From NCBI GenBank assembly GCA_949130485.1, contig OX422184.1, positions 17,167,324-17,231,323 on the forward strand: a stretch of 64,000 nucleotides of DNA. The letters are read 5' to 3'. Source of the DNA: Agelas oroides. Its lineage: Eukaryota; Porifera; Demospongiae; Agelasida; Agelasidae. Positions 22,207 to 33,591 of the stretch are shown here, one piece after another. Numbering within the stretch: the first letter of the stretch is position 1; each line of letters opens with the position of its first letter. The notes beneath the pieces were generated by a model. That model did no database searches. It saw nothing but the letters and a program-made list of their open reading frames with translations, and had not been told where the DNA came from. The position numbers and the translations under genes are program-made.

Positions 22207-23195
22207 CGCTCAACAGTCAAGCAATACGCTGCCAGTCAGGATCACGTATAACAATCTCAACGCTATTATGCGGCTATGAAAACAGCAGCCCTGACATTCA
22301 GTGCAGTTGACCTTTAATGTCCTATACTGACAAAATTATTACAGTAAAACCTCCTTTGTCCGGCCCTCTAACTAACGGCCACCTCCTTCTACCGGGCACT
22401 GTCTTTGGCCATACAAAATTAATTTCCTGCCCTTGCGTGGTCAGCTGCGCGTGCTGGTCAGGGGCGAGTGACTTGTGTAAACTCAGTATTCAGCATCCAA
22501 CCTCAGTGTTTACACAGTCTGTACCCAGTGGCTTCACCCCCTTCTGGCTTCTCCAAGGATGCTTGTATCTTGTACAACTGGATTTGGGACACCCCCCCCC
22601 CCCCACCTGATTAGTTTTTCGAGCCTATAACCACACCCCAAGTGGAAAGACAATGGTGACTGGGGTGCAGTTGGTAACTGCATATGAAGTGCAAAGTATC
22701 GGGTGTAGGTGGCAAGCCATTTCTTCCTACCCATAACAGACGGTTGAGCAGATCCACTAGAGGCACACACTTCCAGGTGCATGGTGAACAAGCAGCAAGA
22801 GCACAAACTTTGACTAAGAGAAAGGCCATAGGTATGAAGGATATGGTAAGCAAGGGTGAAAGGGAAGACATGGTCCTATTGACAACAAAGGTTGTGCCAA
22901 CTGGTGAAATGAGCCGCTGAACTGGTACAGTATGTTATGGTTAAGTGCTAAATGTTTTTCTCACATGTATTGTGATATACACTAGCTGGGTATTAAGGTG
23001 GTACTCCACCCTGGATTTTCAAGGTCAACAAACCTGGAATCCAAGCTGATAGCCTGCTTTAACAAACAGTCAGTTCTGGGAGTCTTCAACCGTTCACTCT
23101 CCGTAAAATTGGGGGTTTTCCCCGTTTCCTGTCAGCATTGCCATCCAATAATCAGTTTATAATTAAGTTAGTTAAGATGTGGCCTGGCAGAACAC

Positions 23196-24350
23196 TAGCC
23201 TCGTACCCAGGCCGTTAATTAGGAAAAACGGCCTGGCAACTTATCCAAGTTCAAACTGTTGACTTCCGCTGCACTGGGGTTGGCAGTACCAATCAGATTT
23301 CAGAACACTTCATGTGACAGTTGTAGAGAATTTTAATTGCGTCATAAATGCATCACACGGTATTATACCCGTCCCGTGGTTAGGATTGGGCGGATTATGC
23401 TGGCATAATTTGGGGAATAATAGGTACCAGAAAGCATTGAGCATTATGCGGGAATAATAGGTACATTTTGAGCATAATGTGTCTGTGGTAGACTGGTAGT
23501 CTTGTCCTCAGACCGTGTCCCAGTCCCAGACCATGAAGTATCTCGTCCCATGCCCTGTTGGTAAGCGGCGAAGTGAGGGGGCAATGATCAGCAATCGCAG
23601 ACTCTGGTGATCTACATTGAACTTTCCATGATGTTAGCGTGGCCACACCCACTCTTGCGGAACGGGGTGTGGCTACACGAGACTACAATGGTCGATGAAC
23701 TGCTATCCTGTTTCAATTTACTTTTTCTGTACAGTGTATAATAATTACAAGTTTGCTCCTTCCAGAAATAATGGGCATAGTTTGAGCATAATAGGCAAAT
23801 TTTGGGCATAATTTTAGGCATAATTGGTACAATTTTGAGCATATTGGAATAGCATAATGGGTAAAAAATGGAGCATAATCCGCCCAACCCTACCCGTGGT
23901 ACCGCTAGCGCTTGGAACGACGCTTTTGTTCGAACTCCTTCTGCTGACTTGTGTGTAACAACTATAGTACCTGCGGACAAAACGGATTCTTTATAAAAAA
24001 AAGGACATGTTCGAGAATAGCAGTGGTAGGTAGTTAGTACTTACTGTCAGTCGGGCACATCGACATCGGTGAGCGAGAGCGAGTCTACTGCAAGCGGTTC
24101 GTCTACAGATGACAAGTAAGACAGTAACCATCCAATATAAGCCTGTAACAAGTCTACTGGCAACAACAACGCGCTTGCACATTACGAACAGTCACGTGGC
24201 TACGATTAAATATCACATGCACTATCCAATATTCATGGCTTGTATGGGTGCCGCTGTAATCTTTTTGACGTCATATCCATATTGATACAGTTTGAACCCG
24301 GGTAAGTTGCCAGGCCGTTTTTCCTAATTAACGGCCTGGGTACGAGGCTA
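23196..24350. mobile_element. TAGCC-ended element with about 47-bp inverted repeats
   Basis: The left arm TAGCCTCGTACCCAGGCCGT with TAATTAGGAAAAACGGCCTG is inverted at 24304-24350. The flanks GGCAGAACAC and GGCGGAACAT are a 10-bp target duplication with two later changes. It contains the hAT-like element 23381-23892. The minus-strand frames 23612-23980 and 23991-24182 have no recognisable domain. Confidence 0.75.
23381..23892. mobile_element. hAT-like element rich in GCATAAT repeats, 512 bp
   Basis: The ends TAGGATTGGGCGGATTATGC and the inverse GCATAATCCGCCCAACCCTA are flanked by exact 8-bp CCCGTGGT (23373-23380, 23893-23900). Inside, GCATAAT or its complement recurs many times. It sits inside the TAGCC-ended element. 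Similar GCATAAT-rich sequence occurs at about 46065-46350 and 46740-46830. Confidence 0.8.
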
Positions 24351-25107
24351 GGCGGAACATTAGCCTCGTTCCCAGTCCACCGCAGTTATCGTCGCTTGCA
24401 GTACGAATAACGTGGAGAAGGCCTGGTAAAAATTATCACGTGATGTATGCCACTGTTACGTCACACATGCTAGTTAGTAAATTTTGTAGCCTCGTACCCA
24501 GGCGAACGATATCTTGGGAACGAGACTGGAATTATGATGCAACAGCTGGTCGCGCTCCAGGTTCGTCATACAGCTTCTAGCGCTCTGCAACTGTCAACTT
24601 TCACTCTTGTTTCCATTCGAACATCCTTTTTCTCGCGTTCTGTTCTTATTCGTCTTCGTCTAAACATGAAATTCGTAGGATAAACGTCCCGCACGAGCTC
24701 CAGTCCGTCCAAGTCGGTTACCTCATGACGTAGCGAAAAATATTGTTATATACGTCGTGGTACATCACGTGATAATTTTTACCCTGCACGTGCACTTCTC
24801 CGCGTTATTACCCCCCTTCGCGCTTACCCCGCGCGCGCATGCGCGAAGGGGTTAAGCAATTGGTTTTGTCCGTCTGATCTGTAAGTCAGTTTGTCATTCC
24901 GGTGAAAAATTTTTAAATCTGAATATAGACAGGGTTAAGCGATTTCTAAAACTGACAGTAGCATTGACATTGTAAAAAAGTGACCTATGTGTACCTCATA
25001 GGAAGCACAGCCGTTCTATACCCTCTGCTTTTCCAGCAGTTTCCTATTTAACGTCGTGATCATCCGCCATTTTAATACGGTCACTACCGTAGAGTCCGGG
25101 TATTCGC

Positions 25108-28100
25108 GGACATTTTTTATTTTTTTTATTTATTTTTTTTTATAATAGTTTATGCAAGGAGCAAGGGTTACATAAAATAGCAAGGCGTGCTAATACCAGT
25201 ATGTAACCGTACAGAATTATACTATGAGTGTGAAATAAAGGAAGGGGTATCTAACATGTAAACACACTAAGAGATGACTGAAAAGAGTGCAGAGTATGTG
25301 AAGAGGTTAATTCTATAGGGAGGCAATTCCATTTCCTGATGGTATCTGGTACAAAGGAGTGGGCAAATGCTGAGGTTCTGCAGAAAGGCTGGTGAAGCAG
25401 GGATGGTCTCGAGGAATATGGCACAGTAGATCTTTGGACCACGATCTCGGGGAAAATAGCAGAGGTTGTTGACAATCTTGAACATATGACTCAGCTTCAA
25501 ATAGAGACGCCGATTCTCGAGGGAGGGCACCTTACACACGTCCAATAGCTCAGAGTATCCCAAGTTCCAGTTTTTGCAGCAAACCCGCGGTGCAAACTTC
25601 TGGATGTTCTCGAGAGAGCTAATATCTTTATACAAATGTGGGTCCCAAACTTGAGCCGCGTACTCTGTGTGGGGTCTGACAAGTGAGAGGTAAAGGTGGA
25701 GCAGGGTGGAAGGGTCAGAATGTTGGTAGTATCGTCTGTACAGAAGACCAATGATTTTGCGAGCCTTACTACAAACTTCCTGTATGTGAGGTGACCACTG
25801 CAAACTGGAGGACATAAGAACACCAAGGTACTTGAAAGTTGAGACAGTTTCAAGTGGAGAGCCATTGAGATGAAGAGGTGTAGCGGGAAGACAATGAGTC
25901 CTTTTCCTTGAAATTAGCATGGACTTACATTTGGAGGTATTAAATGTCATCTTGTTTGTTGAAGCCCAGTTACTGATGGAGTCTATGTCCCTTTGGAGAA
26001 AGAGGTAGTCCTCGCTGGTACAAATAGGTCGGTAGAGCAGGATGTCATCTGCATAGAGTACCAAGGTGCTTCCTTGTGAGATGTTTGCTTTGACAATATC
26101 ATCGATGTAGATCAGAAAGAGGATTGGACCAAGAATTGACCCTTGAGGGACACCAGATGTCACGGGAGAGGTTTCTGACGATACTCCATTCAGCACTACC
26201 TTCTGTTGTCGACCAGCCAGGTAATTGTGAAGCCATACATACACATTGTGGGCTAGGTTGAATACTTTGAGTTTAGAGAGCAAGGGCTCATGGGGAACGG
26301 AGTCAAATGCCTTACGGAAGTCGAAAAACACAGCTCCTACCTCATGGTTTCTCTCCATGTGTTGGAACCAGTCATGTGTCACGTGCAGAAGTGCAGAGAC
26401 AGTTGACTTTCCCTTCTGGAATCCCCACTGGCAATTAGCTAGAGGGCTGTGTTCGGATAGGTGGCTGTTAATGTAAACACAAGATGGTGTTCCAGAACTT
26501 TGCTTAAGATGGGGAGTAGAGAGATTGGGCGGAAGTCAGATGTATTTCTAGCCCTTGACACTTTGGGGATGGGCACTATTGCAGATTTTTTCCAGTTTGA
26601 AGGGGGCTTGCCACATGCAACGGAGTGGTTAAAAAGTTTGGTGATTGATGGGGCGATGGAATATGCGGTGGACTTAAGCATGCGAACAGAGATGCCATCT
26701 AATCCATTTGCTTTGGATGTGTCCAGAGACTGTAGCATGGTGCGTATTTCCTCTTCTGTACATAGAATGTCAGATGGGCATTCATTATTTACGTCAGGGG
26801 TGGTGGTGGTGACTGGAGGTGATGATCCATTGAAGCAACTAGTAAAATAGTCATTCAATGCGTTTGCTTTTTGTTCATCTGTTGCACATGAGTTTCCATT
26901 GTGGTTCAGAGTACCGACAGATGTGTCCCGACCATCAAGGGCCTTAATGGACTTCCAGAAACACTTTGGATTAGATAAGTTTAAATTGTTGAAGAATTTC
27001 TTTTTTGCTTGCCGGAGTTGGGATGTTACTCTGTTTCGAATATGCTTGTATTGCATCCATATCCTTGGTGAGTTGGTATTTTTAGCTCTTTTGAATGCTG
27101 CATTTTTCCTTCGAATGCACTGGGATATGGACTTGTTGATCCATGGTCGGTTATGGCGTTTGGGTGGAAGAACTTTTGTTGGGATGCATTGTTCCATAAT
27201 TGACATGTACATGTCCTGCCATTGTGTAGAGTGTTGGTCAATATCTTCACAATACAGTGAGTCCCAATCTGTTTGTGAAATCAAATGGTTGGCTTTTGAA
27301 AAATCTGCATGAGCATATCGCCATACGGTTCGCTTCTTGGTATTTGAGCGCTGAGTGCCGCCTTTATGACTAATTGTAAGCCTAAGTCCATCGTGGTCAG
27401 AGTTGGCCAGTGGAGGGATAGTGGTGCAGGACACGGATTGGGGGGGTGATGATACTAGAGCAAGATCAATAAGAGAGCTGTTACCATTTGGAGAAGTATG
27501 AGTACAATCTGTAACGACTTGGGTTAAGTTGAAAAGATCCATAATATTACAAACCTTAGAAAATAGGGGATGATCATGGTTATTCATATTGACGTTGAAA
27601 TCTCTGATCAGTACAAAATGAGAAAACTGATATAAACGGAGAGAGGCAAGAAAATTACAAAGCGTATCAAAAATAAAACCTTGAGAGTCTGGGGGGCGAT
27701 AAAAAACGGTGGTACAAAAAGAAAACTTTAAAAAACTAATCTCTATGGGAAGGATTTCCAAGCCGTTACAATTGCCTGTGGGCAGCTCTCTGACTACAAA
27801 CATATCCTTTATATACAAAAGCACCCCTCCACCGTGTCTGTGACGATCCTTGCGAAAAACATGGTAACCAGGAATGGAGATTTCATTGTCAGGTATATCA
27901 GCACAGAGCCAGGATTCCACAATGGAGACGTCAGGATTGTGTGTTTCAACAATTGCACAGAGCTCATCTAATTTGGGTATAAGGCTTCTCGCATTGAAGT
28001 ATACAATTAACAGATTGTTCTTTTTAGTACACGTTACCACCCTAGGAATTGGAATGCCATGAGAGTTTTCACCCTCCACGTAAACTGAAGATAGTCAGTT

Positions 28101-28385
28101 ATGAGATGAGGTGTTTGTAGGGGCAAGGCTAGTTCCAGAAGGATCTTGACTGATTGTAATAGTAGGAGAGTTGGTGGGGGTGGAAGGCTTAGGTTGGGAT
28201 TGGGAAGTTGGGGTTGGAGTGGGGGTGGGGGATTCGTCACAAGTTAGCACAGTGTTTGAACTAGGGAGTTGGGCAGGTGTGGACTCAGCACTTTCAAAGC
28301 AGAGGACTGGCTCCAATTTCCAGCCAGTTTGTAGGGCAACATTTGGCCACTCTTTATCTAAAAGATCACTGTCACTTGACGCGTG
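25108..28385 (-). mobile_element. CR1-like LINE (non-LTR retrotransposon), minus strand
   Basis: The element ends at 25108-25142 in an A-rich tail (seen as T on the plus strand) and begins near 28385. It carries an apurinic-type endonuclease followed by reverse transcriptase. It inserted in Helentron H2. The 5' part (28095-28385) is a Pro/Ser/Thr-rich frame with many PTPTP repeats that may be the end of ORF1; the rest of ORF1 is missing, so the copy is 5'-truncated. Confidence 0.85.
25251..28094 (-). pseudogene. LINE ORF2: endonuclease and reverse transcriptase, frame-broken
   Basis: Endonuclease motifs in order: NARSLIPKLDEL, VESWL, GYHVFRKDR with GGGVLLYI, RDFNVN (normally GDFN) and SDHDGL. 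Reverse transcriptase motifs: FRPISLLPILSKVLE, FFDFRKAFDSVPH, GVPQGSILGP, YADDILLY (catalytic Asp pair) and YLGVLMSSSLQW. The C-terminal SFVPDTIRKWNCLP with FQSSL is typical of CR1/L2-like LINEs. Two frame changes break it: one in a T-run near 26470, one in a C-run near 25450. Both are in short homopolymers, so sequencing error is possible. The Gly to Arg change in the endonuclease motif also argues that it is dead. It would copy LINE RNA into DNA at a nicked target. Confidence 0.85.
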
Positions 28386-28482
28386 TCCATAATTTTGATA
28401 CGGTGGAGTCCGGGCATACACAGCGAAATTTCCGTAATGCTACCCCGATCTGTATACTTTTCGAAAAAGCGTTTATACCAGC

Positions 28483-28593
28483 ATGGACCTTAGAAGAGAC
28501 AGAAAGCGTTCTCTTAAATTTAGGGAAATGCTGGAAACCCAAGGGTACAAACAAGCCCAGGATGCAGAAGAGAGGAGACAAAGAGAAGCCTAG
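28483..28593 (+). other. Small charged open frame inside Helentron H2
   Basis: A 36-codon frame from ATG (MDLRRDRKRSLKFREM, later DAEERRQREA) is followed downstream in another frame by an Arg/Lys/Ala-rich stretch (REAKAQAAKCQAE). Such basic stretches occur near the start of some helitron proteins, but this is too short to assign; it may be chance. Confidence 0.15.
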
Positions 28594-28854
28594 TCAAAGA
28601 GAAGGTACACATTTAAAGATGTGTGTTATTAATGTAAGAAGTTTGGTTAGTAGTATTTACAGTCGTTGTTGGTCACGACCTCCCTGTCCAAACCTTATAG
28701 GAAGCGTTAATCTGAACCAACTGGTGATACAGAGGCAAGGAAAAAGAGAGAAGCTAAAGCTCAGGCAGCTAAATGCCAAGCTGAGTCAACCCTGGAAGCA
28801 GACACAAGGAGAAAGAAAGGAGATTACATCCATACTACATGCGTATACGTATAT

Positions 28855-28888
28855 TAGCCTCCTACCCGAGCCTGGGTACGAGGCTACG
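28855..28888. repeat. Mini TAGCC palindrome
   Basis: TTAGCCTCCTACCCGAG followed by CCTGGGTACGAGGCTA: a bare pair of family ends with almost no interior. Confidence 0.5.
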
Positions 28889-30516
28889 AGGACCAGCTAC
28901 CCACCCAAACTATTTGTAGAGCAGCGCACGTGTGGGCGTTCACTACCGCATGCAGAGCAGGTAGACCCAACTAGCCACAATTACACTTTTGACAACAACA
29001 CATGCACATAAACATATTGCAATCAAATGTTCATGACTTCAAGAGACTCACACAAAATTAACTAGAACAAACACACAAAACGCTTGCACTTAGTGAGCTG
29101 CAGCAAAATAGTGATAGATACCTCTTTCATCTAGAAATAGAGAAATACAAAATTCTTATCAAAACAATGCACACACAGCGAAGTAACAGCCACAGACTTG
29201 GCACACATAACATACCAACCACCACCTCTACAATTGAACATCAGTGGATATAACAGCGAAACCATTCGTGACATCCCTATACTAAAAACTGTTAAAATAA
29301 TAAACAAAAACACCTCAGGGTACCTTTATATCATAAAACAGCGCGGGGTATGTCTTCACTGAAGACTTCTAGTTCGTACTGCAAGCGACGATAGCTGTGG
29401 TGTAGGACTGGGTACGAGGCTAGCGGAACCCCTCATGTGGTCGTCGGAACTTTGAAGATAAGCTTAGATCGAGTTAAAAAAAAAAGGAGTTTAGTAGAGT
29501 GCTGTCAGAGTCAGTAGCTGTGAGTAGTGCGTAATGGCTGCTTGTGTCTAGAAGCAGCAGAAAGGCCACAGTGGGCAAGACTGTACTCATTGGGTAGGCC
29601 CAGGCCTTGTGATCGTATGCCAGGGCCTAGTAGGTGTCCGTGGCCCGGTGCTTTGAGTGCTGGGCTGGGCTTTAACTAGAATGCGCAATATATCATTGGT
29701 ACTATGCTGCAGTAGACAACAAAGCTGAAGAGTGGTTGTGTGTGGAACAGAGCCGTGAGTTGTTTAGCGACATAAGGGGGAGAGGTGGGGCTAGTAATGC
29801 TTGCTTCCACTCATAAATGAGCCCCTCCCGTAGACAAGCTGTGAATTTTTAAAAATGTGTGCTCATTTTGGTGCAGTCAAAGTTGTCGATTCCAAGAGTA
29901 GTGACAAACATGAGTCTAGCCTGATTTTGAGAGTAGCGCTGAACAAAAGCTGACATAGATTGGTTTGAGATACATTGGTGGTTAGGACGCTACCTACAGT
30001 GAGCATCCATCAGTGGCAATTTTGGGTTCATGAATATATTAATGAGCTACAAAAACCCTTAATTAGGCAAAGCAAGATTGCCCTAAAGCAAACTCTAACC
30101 CTGAAACTAGGAGTAACCCTGGTCCTGACTGTAACCTAGGTTTATGTTTTCGTTAACCTTCACCAAGTAGGCGTGCCACCTTAAAACTACACATGGAGCT
30201 TGGGTATATCACTCCACTATCTGTGGTCTGAGTATTCCAGCAGGTGCTAATTGGTGGTAATTGAAGCCATGTGAGGCGAGATGATAAAGTCAGCCAACTT
30301 CTATATATAGCTATAATGCAGGCCCGGTTTAGTGCTGACGGGCTGGGCAGAAGGTGGCCACGCAGCACGCTGCTAATTTGTGTATCTGTATCTGAGTTGT
30401 GTAGGAGCTAAAAACACCGCACAAGCCTTTTGAGAGACATTGGTCGGTGTTAGCGCCATTGCCATCAAAAGCGCTGTGGATGCACGGGATGTGCTGTAGT
30501 GCAGCATGCCAGTAGC

Positions 30517-31075
30517 TAGTCTGGCGAAGCCAGACCCGAGCGCGCAGCGCGAGGGTCTGGTCTAATGCCTATACCTGACCTGTCCCCACTGCAAATATAT
30601 TGCAGCTCCAATCAGATCGCAGAACGTCACGGGAATGTAATAAGAACATCCGGTTGATAACGTCATAGCTTTGAATCAAAGCGCAAAGGCTGCTTACTAG
30701 CGACTTTAGGCTACCATAGCTTGAAAGAAGAACAGCTAAAGTTAGCAGACTACCTTCCTGCAAGAACGTGATGGCATCGCTGTTCTTCCGAAGGGCTAAG
30801 GGAAGTGTCTCCGCTTGGCTCCTTCCCCATCCGTTTGATAAGGTCAGCCCTGGGAGTTCACCGCCAGTATTGACTACTGACACGGCCAAGATATTGTACT
30901 GCTTGTCAATAGCGTTTCAGACGCAGGCAGAAAGGCTGTACATCGATTCCCGCATTGTAATGACATCCATAAGCTGATAATAACCACTTATTACACATTC
31001 CAGGATGCACAGGTCAGTTATAGGCATTAGACCAGACCCTCGCGCTGCGCGCTTGGGTCTGGCTTCGCCAGACTA
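30517..31075. mobile_element. TAGTCTGGCG-ended element with 9-bp target duplication, 559 bp
   Basis: The inverted repeats are about 50 bp (TAGTCTGGCGAAGCCAGACC then a GCGCGCAGCGCGAGG stem). The flanks are exact 9-bp GCCAGTAGC (30508-30516, 31076-31084), and paralogous DNA at about 17395 and 38845 shows the empty site. The target size points to a Mutator-like family. A minus-strand 106-codon frame (30569-30889) fills much of the interior but has no domain that I recognise. Confidence 0.85.
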
Positions 31076-31146
31076 GCCAGTAGCTAAGTGCGCACTTCAC
31101 TGAAGTGTCGAAGTGACTTGTAGCTCAGTGTGGCCATGCTGTATCG

Positions 31147-31702
31147 CAAGAGCGCATGATGACGTTATTTTTTATTGCGGAGAGAGGAGGAAGAGCGTGT
31201 AACTGGCAAAAATTCTAAACAGGCAGAATCTCCCGCGTGTACTAAAAATAGAACACACCTTCGCACAATTACGCAGTTTCACGATCTATGACCTCACAAC
31301 GCGGTGTTACCCTCGTAGTCAACAAGATGTGAACGCTCCAAGCTTACCTGGCAAGTTTTACCTACACAGGAACGGTTGTCAGCTCTTCCTGACGCGAGGA
31401 ACTTTGTGTTCTAGTACGATGCTATCCACGCCTGACAGTCGAAAAGGGCCGCGTAGCCTTTCAGTCAAACTCTTGAGCTTCTCTTTGGGTAACGCGCGGT
31501 CCTTATCCAACCGATATGCCTCCAACTCGATTGCTTTGCAGCTACTTTTACTCACGCTTCACCCGCACACTAGCTACAACTCGACCGGATGTGCTATTTA
31601 TAGTACACGCGGGAGATTCTGCTTTCACCACGGCCAGAATAGGAAGTTACACGCTCTTCCTCCTCCCTCCGCAATAAAAAATGACGTCATCATGCGCTCT
31701 TG
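31147..31702. mobile_element. CAAGAGCGC-ended inverted-repeat element, 556 bp
   Basis: The inverted repeats are about 57 bp (CAAGAGCGCATGATGACGT, then TTATTTTTTATTGCGGAG, inverse at right). The flanks are TGTATCG on both sides (31140-31146, 31703-31709), seven bases exactly. Paralogous DNA at about 38905 shows the empty site. The CAAGAG end suits hAT, whose usual target is 8 bp, so the superfamily is uncertain. The right arm contains TGACGTCA. Confidence 0.75.
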
Positions 31703-32719
31703 TGTATCGGTATAGTCTGCTACCTAGCTTGTTCACAATGTACAGACCTCATAGCCTTTATACAAGGCTCCAGACTCGTTGCGCAAGTCGGGATCACTGA
31801 AGTGTCAACATTTTTGATCATAACTCAGGTTAGCAGGGATTTAAAAAAAAAAATTCTCATCTTTAGAAAATGACTGTAAGTACCTTCATGTTAAGATAGC
31901 TAGTTTGGCCACTGTAAAATCCTGTGTTACCGTGGATCCAATTCCTTGATGGCAAATGTATGGCCCCATGCAATCACCGTGCATTAGCTCTTCACCTTAG
32001 TGCTTGAACAGTAGACACTTCAATGATGACTTTTTCAAGCTGTGGTGTCAAAATTCAGTAAGTCCTCTCAGGCTGGGAAACAAACACTAAAATATTGGGC
32101 ATGCACGTGCACTTTTGTGGCTTTTCATTCATTCATTCATTTATTCTATTTTTTTTACACTTGGGGTGTAAATACTTGGGTGCCTGGTCATTTTTAACCA
32201 TAATTTTCTAGGACCATAAACTGGAAATTAAATTTGAGTGGCCTCATGCAGATCACTTGATGTTATTTGAAATATGTTGTATACACGACTATACACAGTA
32301 TGAAAGTTTCTCAGTTACGGGTATTTTCTAAGTTATGGGCACCCCCTGGTCCCATGCTGCCCAGCTAAGAGAGGTTTTACTGTATTTCAACCATGCTGGC
32401 CCATCCTTGACACTCCACTGAAGTGCATGATTGCACTTGCATGGATATAGTGTTAACTACAGCTTGAAAGCTAAAGTGTACTCCACTCTATTCTAGAACC
32501 CTTGCCATGAGAGGAGTGCATATAGCTATCACCAGAATCCATTTCACTGAATCTCTCACTATTGCCTTCCCACCAGTACTCTTACTGTCATCATTGTATA
32601 TAGCAACTTGTTGTTCCAGCTCCTGAAAAACATCCTTTCCATTTCTTGCTCCCAAATTAGTTTTTCACCATGCATTGAATATATTGTAAACATCACTAAC
32701 TTTAAGATTGATATTTCGA

Positions 32720-33082
32720 TCAGCAAGAGCCTGAGGCCAGGGTTGTCCATTTTAACATGATTGTGGTTTCATACTCTAACTGGCAGGCGAATGTCCCAGT
32801 TTTGAACAACTCATAATACTTCTTTCTTGTGTCTTCTGCAATAGGTCTAAATCTCAATGCATCTGCTGCAGGAACTGGATGGTTGTGGTCATGTTTGAGG
32901 TTTACCAGTACAAGATAGTCCTTATTTAATTTGCCACTTTTGCCACTAGGAGAGATAATGGTAACATTCATCTGTGCTGGACAGTGAGTGTGCTTACTAC
33001 TGTGTTCTCTGAATGTTGTTTTGAGTAACCTAGTGCTTTTACTGTGCTTGCCAGTCTGCCGTTGATTATGATGGCAGCGCAA
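32720..33082 (-). pseudogene. FAR1/MULE-type zinc-finger fragment, copy 2
   Basis: The frame contains RCHHNQRQTG, HCPAQMNVTI, NLKHDHNHPV and ADALRFRP with YYELF. The pattern Cys-His-His-Asn, then Cys-Pro-Ala, then His-x-His with Asn/Pro is the zinc-binding domain at the front of Mutator-like transposases and related host proteins. It is better preserved at the start than copy 1 (18240-18452) but loses the match after YYELFK. A splice acceptor could lie just upstream of RKLFLRCHHN (about 33095). It would bind DNA; here it is probably a transposase remnant carried in the EF-hand unit. Confidence 0.5.
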
Positions 33083-33483
33083 AAATAGTTTTCTAACTAC
33101 ATGCTTACCACTGCCTTTCCTATTACATTCATTTACTACTGTCTCTTTCGTTTTCTAGTTAACCCATTTTCTAGCCTCTGACTTCAATTTTATTGGGGTT
33201 ATGGGTACATGTTCATAAATAAAATTAGTATGTCACAAATGTGCCTGTATAACATTTCCTACAAAAAGCTACCAGATTTTTACAACAACCAATCGCTACA
33301 GAACCACTCCATCTCTTCTGTTGTGTAATAATTATGCCTTTCGAACACTTCTCTCTAGGCCTTTGTAGTCCACTAAGCCAATGGAAACTGAGCATAGCAA
33401 AACTTTGTTCCATTGTTTTCTTTGACTTTGTACAACTGACTGAGCACCATATGACATTGCTCTGCACAGGGGATCATGCTTAC

Positions 33484-33591
33484 CTTGTTGATGTCACACA
33501 CTGGTGCAGGCTGCAGCACAGCTACTATCTCACATGGAAAAAAGGTAACAGTCTTGGGTTGGGTTTTGGTGCTTTTTCCGCTGCCTCCTCC
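33484..33591 (-). pseudogene. Possible exon, 36 codons, protein unknown
   Basis: Bounded by an acceptor (TTTCAG before GGAGGAGG) and a donor (AACAAG/GTAAGC); it reads GGGSGKSTKTQPKTV, then FFPCEIVAVLQPAPVCDINK. The length is a multiple of three and the phase fits the exon at 33682-33727. In copy 3 the same exon is cut short at about 39420. It could belong with the zinc-finger fragment downstream. I do not recognise the protein. Confidence 0.35.

Larger units (their letters stand above)
24826..29372 (+). mobile_element. Helentron-like element H2, interrupted by a LINE
   Basis: The left end ACCCCGCGCGCGC forms a stem with the following GCGCGAAGGGGTTAA. Near the right end its complement GCGCGGGGT recurs at 29341-29349, followed by the hairpin GTCTTCACTGAAGAC and TTCTAG at 29372. 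Left end complement located just inside a 3' hairpin is the asymmetric terminal repeat arrangement of Helentrons. The flanks are TT on both sides. About 1.27 kb remain without the LINE; no Rep or helicase domain is recognised. Confidence 0.6.
24361..29422. mobile_element. TAGCC-ended element enlarged by a Helentron and a LINE
   Basis: The left arm TAGCCTCGTTCCCAGTCC with ATCGTCGCTTGCAGTACGAA and the right arm TTCGTACTGCAAGCGACGAT with GGACTGGGTACGAGGCTA are inverted copies. The right flank GCGGAACCC matches the left flank GCGGAACAT in 7 of 9 bases, so it hit the same target as its neighbour at 23196. A small related foldback lies at about 24486-24527. Most of its length is the Helentron-like element 24826-29372. 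Confidence 0.6.
22997..30180 (+). mobile_element. TTAA-target element copy 2, split by nested insertions
   Basis: Left end GGTGGTACTCCACCC after TTAA (22993-22996); right end GCGTGCCACC before TTAA (30181-30184). The left arm runs 22997-23195 and the right arm 29433-30180; both match 10297-11306. The parts between are two TAGCC-ended elements placed side by side at the same target. The host site in copy 3 (about 38510) lacks the insertion. Confidence 0.65.
22342..32382. mobile_element. pogo/Tigger-like element copy 2, outermost layer of a transposon nest
   Basis: The left end CAGTAAAACCTCCTTTGTCC at 22342 and right end GAGAGGTTTTACTG at 32382 match copy 1 (15795-18155), with TA on both sides. 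About 8.3 kb of later insertions (22997-30180, 30517-31075, 31147-31702) expand it to 10 kb. Its interior matches copy 1 (for example the GGAGCTTGGGTATATCACTC phrase) once these are removed. No transposase frame. Confidence 0.6.

Noticed and set aside
25497-27312. Several plus-strand and alternate-frame open frames over the LINE
   Set aside because: They are antisense or shifted shadows of the endonuclease and reverse transcriptase frame.
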